Of a stretch of 64,000 bases of DNA, positions 1 through 7,941 are shown in pieces (position 1 is the stretch's first letter; the number at the start of each line of letters is the position of its first letter). Location of the stretch: assembly GCF_013364195.1 (NCBI RefSeq), contig NZ_CP054918.1:3895001-3959000 (forward strand), given 5' to 3'. The translations under genes and the position numbers were made by a program. The notes below the pieces were generated by a model. That model was given only the letters and a program-made list of their open reading frames with translations. It made no database searches and was not told the DNA's origin. The stretch is from Streptomyces sp. NA04227 (GTDB lineage: Bacteria; Actinomycetota; Actinomycetes; Streptomycetales; Streptomycetaceae).

Positions 1-1
1 G

Positions 2-700
2 AAGGGCAGCGTGCTGCACGCCGCGGAAGTGGTGGCGCCCTACGCCGACACGGCCAAGGACCGGGCAGCCCACTACGCCCAGGAAGCACGCGTACGGCTC
101 GCCCCCAGGGTCGCGCTCGCCGCGGACCAGGCCCGTGTCCAGTACGACGCCCACGTCGCTCCGCGTCTGGAGCAGGCCAAACAGCATGTACCGCCGAAGG
201 TCGACGCCGCGGCCCACGAAGCCGCGGCTCGTACCCGCAAGGCGGCCCGGGAGGCGGCGATCGCCTCCCGTCCGCACATCGAGCACGCGCGGGCCGCGGC
301 CCAGCCCGTGCGCGAGGAGGCCGCCGCCCGTAGCGTGGCCGCGGTCGCCGCACTGCGCGGACAGGTCTCGGCCAAGGACATCGAGCGGCTGGCGCGCAGG
401 AAGCGCCGCCGGGGCCGGATGTCCGGAGCCCTCAAGGGCTTCACGATGGTCGGGCTGCTCGCGGGCGGCGCCTTCGCCGCCTGGAAGTGGTGGGACAAGC
501 AGGCCAACCCCGACTGGCTGGTCGAGCCGCCCGCCGCCACCGAGGTCCGTGACCCGGGCGCTCCGCTCACCGCGGTCGACGGCAGCCGGGGCTCGGGCCT
601 GGACCCCGAGGTCCAGGCCAAGCAGGCCGAACAAGACGCCGAGGACCAGGCCGGTCACACCGACCGCTCCGGGTCGTCCCGTCGCGAGAAGCCGGAGTAG
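2..700 (+). CDS. DUF5324 family protein (5' end outside window)
   Basis: The reading frame is open from the first bases of the window, and known DUF5324 proteins have a short stretch before the first in-window GTG at 11, so the true start probably lies outside. The visible protein has a long Ala/Arg/Glu-rich amphipathic N-terminal half (likely coiled coil). A single membrane segment follows a cluster of basic residues (ARRKRRRGR, then a hydrophobic run around visible residues 146-160). The tail is acidic and disordered. The family is restricted to streptomycetes and relatives as far as I know, and its function is unknown. The topology suggests a membrane-anchored coiled-coil protein. Confidence 0.75.
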   Translation, partial: KGSVLHAAEVVAPYADTAKDRAAHYAQEARVRLAPRVALAADQARVQYDAHVAPRLEQAKQHVPPKVDAAAHEAAARTRKAAREAAIASRPHIEHARAAAQPVREEAAARSVAAVAALRGQVSAKDIERLARRKRRRGRMSGALKGFTMVGLLAGGAFAAWKWWDKQANPDWLVEPPAATEVRDPGAPLTAVDGSRGSGLDPEVQAKQAEQDAEDQAGHTDRSGSSRREKPE

Positions 701-788
701 GGCAGGGCGCACCGGCCGGGCGGCCACGGAAGGGGCCGACGGCGGCCGCATTCATCGCCGTCGGACTCGTCCGGGCCCGCGGTCTCGC

Positions 789-840
789 GAACTCGCCTCC
801 ACGTAGGGGGTCGTGAACTCGCCTCCACACAGAGGGTCGT
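789..840. repeat. 26-bp tandem direct repeat, two copies
   Basis: Two adjacent 26-bp units starting GAACTCGCCTCC occupy 789-814 and 815-840. They differ at a few bases, and a third truncated start (GAACGCG) follows. They lie in the 236-bp gap between the DUF5324 gene and the end of the convergent SRPBCC gene. No gene is evident in that gap. Confidence 0.7.
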
Positions 841-933
841 GAACGCGAAGACCGTGAACGCCCGGCACCGGCACAGCAGTTGTGCAGGACGTAGCACCGA
901 ACAGCGCGGGAGGCCACACCGGCCCCCCGCGCT

Positions 934-947
934 GTTTCACGTGGAAC
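934..947. promoter_or_regulatory. parS-like ParB-binding site
   Basis: GTTTCACGTGGAAC differs at one base from the palindrome GTTTCACGTGAAAC known as parS in Streptomyces. Such sites cluster around oriC and are bound by ParB for chromosome segregation, which fits its place about 57 kb from oriC. It overlaps the stop codon of the SRPBCC gene that ends at 937. Confidence 0.7.
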
Positions 948-1449
948 CATCGGCCCCGGCGCCCGACCGCTCGGTTCTCCGGCGGATCAGCGCGCGCCGG
1001 GCCGTACGGTCGATCATCCTGAGGCCACGGGACCGGCCGAGCGGGCGCAGCGCCTGCTGGGCCGAGGCCGCCCAGGGCTGGCGGAGGGCGCCGAGTACCG
1101 CGAAGCGGGTGCCGGAGCCCTCGGGGACCGCCGCCATACCGCCGACCACGTAGCGGCTCTGCATCAGGCACCAGCCCGGCTGGAGCAGGACGTCGAAGCG
1201 GGCGGAGTGCCCGAACGGGCCGTAGGCCATGCCCAGTTGGCGGCCGGTGACGCTCGGGTGGCAGTGGAAGGCGCGCAAGGTCGGGATCAGGTGCGGGAGT
1301 TCGCCCTCCAGGTCGCCGGCGATGGCCCAGACCTCGGATACCGGCAGGTCCAGATGGGCTTCCGCGTACATACCCGCATGCAGTCCCGCTGCCATGACGC
1401 GCAGACGCCGGACCGCATCGAGTCCGGCCGACGGCCAGTTGGTGTTCAT
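937..1449 (-). CDS. SRPBCC (START-like) family protein, copy A
   Basis: A protein of about 170 residues with the layout of a small SRPBCC/polyketide-cyclase-like ligand-binding domain: an early helix, then 'LPVSEVWAIAGDLEGELPHLIP', as in START-fold proteins where a helix packs over a curved sheet. The start is the ATG at 1449, which overlaps the upstream sigma-factor stop as ATGA and implies translational coupling. An in-frame ATG at 1458 is the alternative. It is paralogous to the gene at 4669-5172, sharing 'RPGWCLMQS'-like and 'LDSVRRLKVM'-like stretches. Both copies sit beside a sigma factor, so a role as ligand sensor or sigma modulator is possible but is only inference. Confidence 0.7.
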   Translation of the reverse strand: MNTNWPSAGLDAVRRLRVMAAGLHAGMYAEAHLDLPVSEVWAIAGDLEGELPHLIPTLRAFHCHPSVTGRQLGMAYGPFGHSARFDVLLQPGWCLMQSRYVVGGMAAVPEGSGTRFAVLGALRQPWAASAQQALRPLGRSRGLRMIDRTARRALIRRRTERSGAGADGST

Positions 1450-2093
1450 CGCGGCCATGCCTTTCGGAAGCTGTGGCGGGCCCGGTGCAGCCGGGACTTC
1501 ATCGTGCCCGAGGTGATGTTGAGGACGGTGCTCGCCGATCGCTCGTCCAGACCCTCCAGCTCGCGCAGGACCAGGACCGCGCGGTGCTCGCTGGACATGC
1601 GCCGCAGGACGTCGTGCACATCCACGGCCAGTTCGGGACTGCGCGGCCAGGCGATGTCGTCGAACTCGCACACCGGAGTCTCGCGTTCGGTCCGGCGGGC
1701 TACCCGTACGGCCTCCCGTACGGTGATCGTCCGCACCCAGGCGTACAGGGCCTGGGGGTCCCGGAGCCGGGGCAGGCCCTGGAACACGGCGATCAGTGCC
1801 TCCTGTACGGCATCCGCGCTGTGGTCGAGCGCGATCGGCCTGCACAGGCGGCTCACGTAGGGGGTGAGCAGGCCGAGGAGGTCGTTGAGCGCGATCGCGT
1901 CTCCGGACTGGGCGGCCTTCACCAGGGGTGCCGCCGCGGCCCACGGGGAATCCTCCGCCGCGGCCTGCTGGGCCGGGGCTGGGTCCCGTCGCGGGACGGC
2001 TGGGACCGGTCGGGGGGTGTCTGGGACCGGGGTAGCTGGGGCCTGTCGGGGGGCGGCGACCTGTCGCAGGGCGCCCGCTTGGGCGGTTTTCAT
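1446..2093 (-). CDS. Sigma-70 family (ECF-like) RNA polymerase sigma factor, copy A
   Basis: 215 residues. A Pro/Ala-rich N-terminal extension of about 55 residues precedes a sigma region 2 segment ('ALNDLLGLLTPYVSRLCRPIALDHSADAVQEALIAVF') and a region 4 helix-turn-helix ('LRELEGLDERSASTVLNITSGTMKSRLHRARHSFRKAW'). Region 3 is absent, as in ECF sigma factors. The ATG at 2093 is preceded by a strong GGGAGG about 10 bases upstream. It is the first gene of a two-gene unit with SRPBCC copy A. A GGGAGT-N18-CTCT element lies 72 bases upstream on the same strand, so the sigma factor may drive its own promoter. It resembles copy B (4159-4692) closely in both domains. Confidence 0.88.
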   Translation of the reverse strand: MKTAQAGALRQVAAPRQAPATPVPDTPRPVPAVPRRDPAPAQQAAAEDSPWAAAAPLVKAAQSGDAIALNDLLGLLTPYVSRLCRPIALDHSADAVQEALIAVFQGLPRLRDPQALYAWVRTITVREAVRVARRTERETPVCEFDDIAWPRSPELAVDVHDVLRRMSSEHRAVLVLRELEGLDERSASTVLNITSGTMKSRLHRARHSFRKAWPR

Positions 2094-2165
2094 CTGCCGT
2101 TGTCCTCCCTTGCTCGTCGACGCTCCGGCGGCACCAAGGCGGCGTCGGTGTGGGAGCTTCGGTGG

Positions 2166-2195
2166 AAAGAGGGCCCCCAGCGGCCCGGTACTCCC
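2166..2195 (-). promoter_or_regulatory. Putative sigma-dependent promoter (site A) for the sigma-A/SRPBCC-A unit
   Basis: On the minus strand GGGAGT is followed by exactly 18 bases and then CTCTTT. The same arrangement occurs at 2235, 5347 and 11543, each upstream of a gene in this block. The spacing fits a -35/-10 pair. Inferred from shared sequence only. Confidence 0.55.
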
Positions 2196-2234
2196 AGCAG
2201 TTCGCGAACTGGCCTGAAGTGATGTGGAAGAGCC

Positions 2235-2264
2235 GGGAGTGCACCGGCCGGAATCCGCCTCTAC
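2235..2264 (+). promoter_or_regulatory. Putative sigma-dependent promoter (site B) for the carboxylesterase
   Basis: GGGAGT, 18 bases, CTCTAC, ending about 75 bases before the esterase GTG. It is divergent from site A, in the same 245-bp intergenic region. It shares the bases just after GGGAGT (GCAC) with the related sites C and D (ACAT, GCAT). Confidence 0.55.
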
Positions 2265-2338
2265 ATGGACGTCGCAGGTGACCGCCGCGTGGTCCGGCCC
2301 CGGAACGCGTGGCACCGCCCGCAAAGGAGGCCAGGGAC

Positions 2339-3874
2339 GTGGCGGAAAATTTGAACGTTGAAGTGCGCACCGATCGGGGACGGGTGTCCGGCCGGATCGA
2401 GTCCGTCGGCGATCGGCTGGTGGCCGTCTTCCGCGGGATCCCCTACGCCGAGCCGCCCTTCGGTGCCCTGCGGTTCGCCGCGCCGGAACCGGCCGGGGCC
2501 TGGGACGGCGTCCGCCCGGCCGTGGACTTCGGGCCGCCGGTGCCGAGTTGCGACCGGATGAACCCGGCGAACTCACCGGCGGGTACGGCGGATCCGGCGC
2601 CGGACTGCCTGACCGTCAATGTGTGGTCGCCGGAAGTCGGCGCGACGGGGCTGCCGGTGATGGTGTGGTTCCACGGCGGCTCCTATGTCTTCGGGCACGC
2701 GGGCGACCCGGTGTACGACGGGGGTCCGATGGCCGCGGAGGGCGTGGTCATGGTGACGTTCAACTACCGCGTCGGCATGGAGGGGTTCGGGTATCTCGCC
2801 GGAGCGCCCGCCAACCGGGGCCTGCTCGACCAGGTCGCGGCGCTGCGCTGGGTCCGGCGGAACATCGCGAAGTTCGGCGGCGATCCGGAGCGGGTGACCG
2901 TGTTCGGCGAGTCCGCGGGGGCCGGATCGATCGCGGCGCTCCTTGCCTCGGAGCAGGTGGCGGGACTGCTGCGCCGTGCGGTGCTGCAGAGCGTGCCGGG
3001 GCTGTACTTCACGCCCGCGCTCGGGGCCGATGTGGCCGCCGTGGTGGCGGCGCGGCTGGGGCTGCCCGCGACGGCGGAAGCACTGCGGGCAGCGGATCCG
3101 GCGGAGTTGGTACGGGCCGGGGAGGAGGCCTTCGCGAAGCGGGCCGAACAGGCGGACCGCTGGGGTGTGCTGGCCCACGCGGAGACCGTGCTCGCGCCGG
3201 TCGTGGACGGTTCGCTGCCCGCCCGCACCCCGTGGGAGGCTCTCGCGCGCGGCGCCGCCTCGGGGGTCGACGTGATGCTCGGCTGGAACCGCGAGGAGTA
3301 CCGGCTGTTCATGGCCAAGCGGGGCGAGTTCGGCACAGTGGACGCGGCCCTGGCGACGCGGGCGCTGAGCGTCTTCGGCCGGTCGGCGGGCGGCGAACGC
3401 GCCTACCGGGAGGCCTATCCCGGGCTCGGCGCGGAGGAACTGTACGAGCGGGTGTGCTCGGACTGGATGTGCCGCGTCCCCACGCTCGACCTGCTGGAGG
3501 CCCGCGCACAGGCGGACGGACGGACCTTCGGCTACGAACTGCGCTGGCCCGCGCCGGTGGCGGGCGGTGCGCTCGGCGCCTGCCATGGACTCGACGTCCC
3601 GCTGGTCCTCGGCACCCTGGACTCCCCCGTCGCACGGCAGCTGCTCGGCCCCGAACCCGGCCCGGAGACAAGGGAGTTGTCCCGCCGGATGCGCGGCGCC
3701 TGGGTACGGTTCGCCGACACCGGGGATCCGGGCTGGCCCGCGTACGGAGTGCGGGATCGACGGACGAAGGTCTTCGACCGGAGCGACGGGCTGGCCGTGG
3801 ATCCGCTTCGGGCGTCCCGCGAAATGTGGAAAGGATCAGTCTTCGGAGTTCTGGATCTGGCACCCGGGGTGTAG
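2339..3874 (+). CDS. Type B carboxylesterase / alpha-beta hydrolase
   Basis: 511 residues, normal for bacterial type B carboxylesterases. It has the N-terminal 'FRGIPYAEPPFGALRF' signature, the oxyanion-hole segment 'VWFHGGSYVFG', the nucleophile elbow GESAG (Ser about residue 195), a Trp-Asn-Arg-Glu-Glu stretch likely to hold the acid, and a His in 'GACHGLDVPLV'. It hydrolyses carboxylic esters; the substrate cannot be read from sequence. The GTG at 2339 has AAAGGAGG eight bases upstream and is preferred over earlier in-frame starts. It lies between the two sigma/SRPBCC pairs and has its own site B promoter, so it may belong to the adjacent biosynthetic regulon, for example for tailoring or detoxifying an ester. 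Confidence 0.88.
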   Translation: MAENLNVEVRTDRGRVSGRIESVGDRLVAVFRGIPYAEPPFGALRFAAPEPAGAWDGVRPAVDFGPPVPSCDRMNPANSPAGTADPAPDCLTVNVWSPEVGATGLPVMVWFHGGSYVFGHAGDPVYDGGPMAAEGVVMVTFNYRVGMEGFGYLAGAPANRGLLDQVAALRWVRRNIAKFGGDPERVTVFGESAGAGSIAALLASEQVAGLLRRAVLQSVPGLYFTPALGADVAAVVAARLGLPATAEALRAADPAELVRAGEEAFAKRAEQADRWGVLAHAETVLAPVVDGSLPARTPWEALARGAASGVDVMLGWNREEYRLFMAKRGEFGTVDAALATRALSVFGRSAGGERAYREAYPGLGAEELYERVCSDWMCRVPTLDLLEARAQADGRTFGYELRWPAPVAGGALGACHGLDVPLVLGTLDSPVARQLLGPEPGPETRELSRRMRGAWVRFADTGDPGWPAYGVRDRRTKVFDRSDGLAVDPLRASREMWKGSVFGVLDLAPGV

Positions 3875-4158
3875 GAATCCATGGGCGCCCGCGGGGAGTT
3901 CGGTGCGGTCGCACGAAACCGGCACCGAGGAAGGCGCAGGTTGTTGACCTTTTCCTTACCCGCGGGTTTTAGGGAATCGGTGCCTCCGTTCTCAGACCTC
4001 CCGGATTTCTGAGACCGGTGCTAGGCTCGCCGACGGTGTGCGTGTGCTTTTTGAATTCGCCATCGACGGGGGCTGTTCGTGATTTTGCGTTCTTCCAGAA
4101 ACGTCCGAAGTTGTGGGCCGCATCTGAAATCGCGTCATTGCGGCAAGGAATCTGACCG

Positions 4159-4692
4159 GTGACGGGGGCCGGCAGTACATGTACCTGGGTCGATCCGGAT
4201 CTGCTGGCCCGCCTGGTGCACGGGGCACAGCGCGGTGACGCCCTGGCGATGGACGAGTTGCTGGGGCTGCTGACCCCGTACGTGGGGCGGATCTGCGGGC
4301 CGGTGGCGCTCCAGGACGGGGCGGACGCGGCACAGGAGGCGCTCATCGCGGTCTTCCGCAGCATTCGCCAACTCAAGGAGCCCACCGCCTTGTTCGGCTG
4401 GGTGCGGGCGATCGCGCTGCGCGAGGCACTGAAGTTCGCCGGGCAGCGCCGCAACCGGCCCACGGTGCCCATGGAGTGGGAGGAGGCGCCCGTCTCCGGG
4501 GACCTCCAGCTTGCCTCCGACATCGCCGACGCCCTGCACCGCCTGGCGCCCGAGCACCGGGCCGTCCTGATGCTCCGCCATGTCGAGGGGCTCAGCGAAC
4601 AGGAGGTCTCCGCCTTGCTCGACATCCCGGTGGGCACGGTCAGATCGCGGCTGTTCCGTGCCCGGCAGTCATTCCGTTCGGCCTGGGGCTGA
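4159..4692 (+). CDS. Sigma-70 family (ECF-like) RNA polymerase sigma factor, copy B
   Basis: 177 residues starting at GTG 4159, with AAGGAA about ten bases upstream. Region 2 ('AMDELLGLLTPYVGRICGPVALQDGADAAQEALIAVFRSI') and region 4 ('LRHVEGLSEQEVSALLDIPVGTVRSRLFRARQSFRSAW') are clear. The N-terminal extension of copy A is missing. It converges on and overlaps SRPBCC copy B by 24 bases, so the pair is reorganised compared with the coupled tandem arrangement of copy A. The 283-bp upstream region is lower in GC than its surroundings and contains a TTGACC near 3945, but I found no full copy of the GGGAGT-N18-CTCT element there. Confidence 0.87.
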   Translation: MTGAGSTCTWVDPDLLARLVHGAQRGDALAMDELLGLLTPYVGRICGPVALQDGADAAQEALIAVFRSIRQLKEPTALFGWVRAIALREALKFAGQRRNRPTVPMEWEEAPVSGDLQLASDIADALHRLAPEHRAVLMLRHVEGLSEQEVSALLDIPVGTVRSRLFRARQSFRSAWG

Positions 4693-5172
4693 CCGGGCCG
4701 CGGCCAGGTCGCCGAGGCGGTCGAGCATCCGCTCGGCCCGCCGCGCGGACAACGGGGCACGCATCCGGTCGAGCAGCTCGCCGCCGGGCACGCGCAGGCT
4801 GGTGTAGAAGGCGAACCGGCAGCCGTCGCCGTCCGCCGTGGCGGCCATGCCGCTGGTCAGCCGATCGCTCTGCATCAGACACCAGCCGGGGCGCAGCACG
4901 ACGTCGAAGTGCTCCCGGTAGCCGAGGGGGCCCGCCGCCCGGCCCGACAGCCGCTCGCCGGAGGAGGACGTCACCGCGAAGGAGCGCAACCCGCCGACGA
5001 TGCGCGGGAGTTCGTTCTCCAGGTCCGAGGCGACGGCCCACAGCTGCTCGAAGGGCACCTCGAAGCGGCGCTCGGCGTACGCGGCGTGTTTGGCGACGGA
5101 CGCCATGACCTTCAGTCTGCGCACCGAGTCGAGTTTGGCCGTCGGCCAACTGTCCTGCACCGAACCGGTCAT
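4669..5172 (-). CDS. SRPBCC (START-like) family protein, copy B
   Basis: 167 residues from an ATG at 5172 preceded by AGGGAG. It aligns by eye along its whole length with copy A (937-1449): 'LDSVRRLKVM', 'EQLWAVASDLENELPRIVGGLRSF', 'FDVVLRPGWCLMQSDR'. It lacks obvious membrane segments or catalytic motifs. Its 3' end overlaps the convergent sigma-B gene. Repeated pairing of this family with a sigma factor suggests a functional link, possibly ligand sensing, but the sequence does not prove it. Confidence 0.7.
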   Translation of the reverse strand: MTGSVQDSWPTAKLDSVRRLKVMASVAKHAAYAERRFEVPFEQLWAVASDLENELPRIVGGLRSFAVTSSSGERLSGRAAGPLGYREHFDVVLRPGWCLMQSDRLTSGMAATADGDGCRFAFYTSLRVPGGELLDRMRAPLSARRAERMLDRLGDLAAARSAPGRTE

Positions 5173-5346
5173 GGCGGCAACTCCCTCTACGTCCTACTGG
5201 AATGGAGCGTCGCACCGTCCACCGGGATGGTCAAGGCCCGGCAAAGGGCAGGGTGTCGGGGGCCCGGGTGACGGACGGAACGCCCGCGCCGGGCCCCGCC
5301 CACGGCCGCGTACGCGGTGCGGGCCGGGGGCGAGATTCGCCTCGCG

Positions 5347-5376
5347 GGGAGTACATCGCCGCCGCGCCGCCTCTTG
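5347..5376 (+). promoter_or_regulatory. Putative sigma-dependent promoter (site C) upstream of the PPTase
   Basis: GGGAGT, 18 bases, CTCTTG, in the 402-bp divergent intergenic region between SRPBCC-B and the PPTase. Its 3' end is about 200 bases before the PPTase GTG. It is especially similar to site D, sharing CATCGCC after the first box. Nothing else recognisable lies in this gap. Confidence 0.5.
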
Positions 5377-5574
5377 GTATCCGAGGGGCGGGGATTGCCA
5401 CTGCCCCCCGCCCCGCCGGACATGTTCGGCGAGGCATATGCGCGCTTGCCGCCGCACCCTCGTACGATCCGGCGGAATCCGGCGAACCGGGCAGGGCATT
5501 CTCCGGGTACCGGCCGGTAATTCGAGCGCCGTTCCTTTTCCATATCACCAGCGACGGACGGGAAAAAGAGCATC

Positions 5575-6276
5575 GTGCATTCCAGTGACACGCTTCCCGA
5601 GACGCTTCTCGAACCACTTCCCGGGATACTCCCCATTCTTCCCCGCGCCTTTTCGAGGCAGGGTCCGCGTATTCCGGGAATGGGATTCGCGGTGGCCTCG
5701 GTCCACGAGGGCCCGCCGGTCACCGTCACCGACGAGGAGCGGCGCCTGGCCCGGACGATGCCGCAGCCGCGCAGGGGCGACTTCCTGATCGGACGCAGCG
5801 CGCTGCACCGTGCCGTGCGGGCGGCCGGGCTCACCGCGGGCGCCGTACTGCGCGACGGGCCCCGGCCCCGGCTGCCCGAGGGGCTCGCGGCGTCGATCAG
5901 CCACTCCCGGGGGGTCGCCGTCGCCCTCGCCGGGGCGGCCGACAGGTTCCCGGCCCTCGGTGTCGACCTGGAGCTCACGGACCTGCCCGTACGCGCCGCC
6001 CACCTGGTACTGCGCGAGCCCGAGCACGCGCTGCTCGGCCCGGCCCGCACCGCGCCCAAGCGGCTGCTCGCCCTCTACTCCGCCAAGGAGGCCGCCTTCA
6101 AGGCGCTCAGCCCGCTCCTGGGACCCGAGTTGCGCGGACTGCGCGACCTACGGCTGACACCGGACGGGGACGGATTCCTGGCGCGGGCCCTCGTGTGCCC
6201 GGGGCCCCGGGTGCGGGTGACCGTGCGGCACCTGGCCGGGGGCGGGGTCCTGTGCTGGGCGCTGCCGGAGGACTGA
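5575..6276 (+). CDS. 4'-phosphopantetheinyl transferase (Sfp/EntD superfamily)
   Basis: 233 residues. It carries the transferase hallmarks 'GVDLE' (Mg-binding Asp/Glu, about residue 126) and 'YSAKEAAFKAL' (about residue 164), plus the 'SISHS' segment upstream. It transfers phosphopantetheine from CoA to a conserved Ser of carrier proteins. The GTG at 5575 has only a weak purine-rich ribosome-binding site; the first 45 or so residues are Pro-rich and not typical of the fold, so a later start is possible. Two ACP genes lie downstream (15003 and 16273) and are the likely local clients. Confidence 0.85.
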   Translation: MHSSDTLPETLLEPLPGILPILPRAFSRQGPRIPGMGFAVASVHEGPPVTVTDEERRLARTMPQPRRGDFLIGRSALHRAVRAAGLTAGAVLRDGPRPRLPEGLAASISHSRGVAVALAGAADRFPALGVDLELTDLPVRAAHLVLREPEHALLGPARTAPKRLLALYSAKEAAFKALSPLLGPELRGLRDLRLTPDGDGFLARALVCPGPRVRVTVRHLAGGGVLCWALPED

Positions 6277-6311
6277 AGCGGCTTTTTGTCCTGCGTTTTG
6301 TCCCGCGTTCC

Positions 6312-6366
6312 CGAACGTTCGCCGTCGAACGTTCCCCGTCGGACGTTTTCTGCCGAACGATCTCGG
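6312..6366. repeat. Four direct repeats with 14-bp period upstream of the DAHP synthase
   Basis: CGAACGTT-like boxes start at 6312, 6326, 6340 and 6354, exactly 14 bases apart (CGAACGTT, CGAACGTT, CGGACGTT, CGAACGAT). The core AACGTT is palindromic. The array lies between the PPTase stop and the DAHP synthase start. The regular spacing resembles an operator for a regulator that binds along the helix, but no binding protein can be named. Confidence 0.6.
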
Positions 6367-6375
6367 CCGGAAGTC

Positions 6376-6505
6376 CTCCTTCTCGGTTTCCCTTCCGCCT
6401 CTCTGTATTTCTCCCCACCCCATCCCCGCCCCTTCCCCTCCCTTCCTTCACCCCTTCCCCTCGTTCCCCTCGTTCCCCTCGTTGCTCTCCTTCCCCTCGA
6501 TCGAC
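6376..6505. repeat. Pyrimidine-rich tract with TTCCCCTCG repeats
   Basis: About 130 bases that are nearly all C and T on the plus strand, including several tandem copies of TTCCCCTCG between about 6457 and 6500. It ends at the GACGGAGG ribosome-binding site of the DAHP synthase gene, so it would form an unstructured pyrimidine leader in the mRNA. No reading frame is supported here. Confidence 0.6.
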
Positions 6506-6520
6506 GGAGGTCGATTCACC

Positions 6521-7786
6521 ATGGCCATGTCCCCCGCGCTCGTCTCCCCGCCGTCCTCGCGGTGGAGTCCGTCCGACTGGCGTGACCACCCGGCCGCCCA
6601 GCAGCCCGACTGGCCCGACCCGGGGCTGCTGCGGCGGATCCGCGCGCAGTTGGCCGGTGCGATGCCGCTGGTGCGCCCGCACGAGATCCTCGCGCTGCGC
6701 CGCTCGCTCGCGGCGGCCGCGCGCGGGGAGGCCTTCGTGGTCCAACTGGGCGACTGCGCCGAGACGTTCGACGAGCCCGCCTTCGCCGACGTCGCCGCCC
6801 GGGCCGGCCTGCTGCACGACCTCGCCAAGACCATCGGCTCCGCCCTGGACCGGCCGGTGATCCCCATCGGGCGGCTGGCGGGCCAGTACGCCAAGCCCCG
6901 CTCCTCGCCGACCGAGCGGGTCGGCGAGCTGCTGCTGCCCTCGTACCGGGGACACCTGGTGAACGACCCGGCACCGGACCTCGCCGCCCGGGTCCCGGAC
7001 GCGATGCGGCTGTTGCGGGGCCACACGCACGCGCGGGCGGTGCTCGGCCTGCTGCGGGAGGTGGCCGCGTCCGGCATGGCGATGCCCGGCGCCCCGGCGG
7101 ACGGCGCGCCCGCGGTGTGGACGAGCCACGAGGCGCTCGTACTCGACTACGAGGAGCCGCAGGTACGCCGCGACCCGGGCACCGGCCTGCTGTTCCTGAC
7201 CTCCACCCACCTGCCCTGGATCGGTGCGCGCACCTGCGATCCCGACGGGGCGCACGTGCGGTTCCTGTCCGGGGTCGCGGGCCCGGTCGGCGTGAAGATC
7301 GGCCCCGCCACCGACCTGGGGACCCTCGCCGCGCTCTGCGGCCGCCTGGACCCGGACCGCGAGCCCGGCCGTCTCGTACTGATCTCGCGGATGGGGGCCG
7401 AGCGGGTACGCGAGACGCTGCCGCCGCTGGTGACCGAGGCCGCGCGGCTCGGCCACCCGGTGGTGTGGCTGTGCGATCCGGTGCACGGCAACACGTACAC
7501 CGGCGCGACCGGGCACAAGACGCGGAACGTCGCCACCGTGGGCGCCGAGATCCGCGGCTTCTTCGAGGCCGTCCGCTCGGTCGGCGGCACCCCCGGCGGT
7601 CTCCACCTGGAGGCCACCCCGGCGGCGGTCACCGAGTGCGTCGGCGGCGCTGCCGGCCTCACCGAGCAGGATCTCCCGCGCCGCTACGAGACCGCCTGCG
7701 ACCCGCGCCTCAACGGCTCCCAGACCACCGAAATCGGCGCGCTGACGGCCGAGTTGTGCGCGGGGACGGCAGGCCGGGGGTACTGA
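6521..7786 (+). CDS. Class II 3-deoxy-7-phosphoheptulonate (DAHP) synthase
   Basis: 421 residues from ATG 6521, with GGAGG ten bases upstream. Class II signatures run throughout: 'VVQLGDCAE' with the metal-binding Cys, 'PIGRLAGQYAKPRS', 'YRGHLVND', 'WTSHEAL', 'VGVKIGP', 'LISRMGA', 'WLCDPVHGNT', 'HKTR', 'GGLHLE' and 'CDPRLNGSQT'. The enzyme condenses phosphoenolpyruvate and erythrose 4-phosphate, the first step of the shikimate pathway. It looks slightly shorter than the housekeeping class II enzymes of actinobacteria (about 450 residues from memory), mostly at the N-terminus, where allosteric contacts lie. Its place beside a biosynthetic cluster with a TrpE-TrpG fusion suggests a dedicated supply of chorismate. 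Confidence 0.93.
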   Translation: MAMSPALVSPPSSRWSPSDWRDHPAAQQPDWPDPGLLRRIRAQLAGAMPLVRPHEILALRRSLAAAARGEAFVVQLGDCAETFDEPAFADVAARAGLLHDLAKTIGSALDRPVIPIGRLAGQYAKPRSSPTERVGELLLPSYRGHLVNDPAPDLAARVPDAMRLLRGHTHARAVLGLLREVAASGMAMPGAPADGAPAVWTSHEALVLDYEEPQVRRDPGTGLLFLTSTHLPWIGARTCDPDGAHVRFLSGVAGPVGVKIGPATDLGTLAALCGRLDPDREPGRLVLISRMGAERVRETLPPLVTEAARLGHPVVWLCDPVHGNTYTGATGHKTRNVATVGAEIRGFFEAVRSVGGTPGGLHLEATPAAVTECVGGAAGLTEQDLPRRYETACDPRLNGSQTTEIGALTAELCAGTAGRGY

Positions 7787-7882
7787 GCGCGGGCACATAC
7801 GGCCGAGACGTACGGACCGATACGTACGGGCCGAGACGTACGGCTCCGGACCCCCCCCCACACAGACACAGACACCCACCCG

Positions 7883-7929
7883 CACATACCGATGCCGCCG
7901 GACCCGGAGTCCGGCGGCATCGGTATGTG
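7883..7929. terminator. Bidirectional terminator hairpin (21-bp stem)
   Basis: A perfect 21-bp inverted repeat (7883-7903 with 7909-7929) and a 5-base loop, between the convergent DAHP synthase and MMPL genes. Upstream at about 7800-7860 are copies of a GTACGG-containing short repeat and a run of nine C. Confidence 0.85.
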
Positions 7930-7941
7930 TGAACCGTACGG

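Noticed and set aside
3893..3918. GGGGAGT upstream of the sigma-B gene as a fifth promoter copy
   Set aside because: The first box is present but no CTCT occurs 18 bases later, so it does not meet the pattern of the other four sites.
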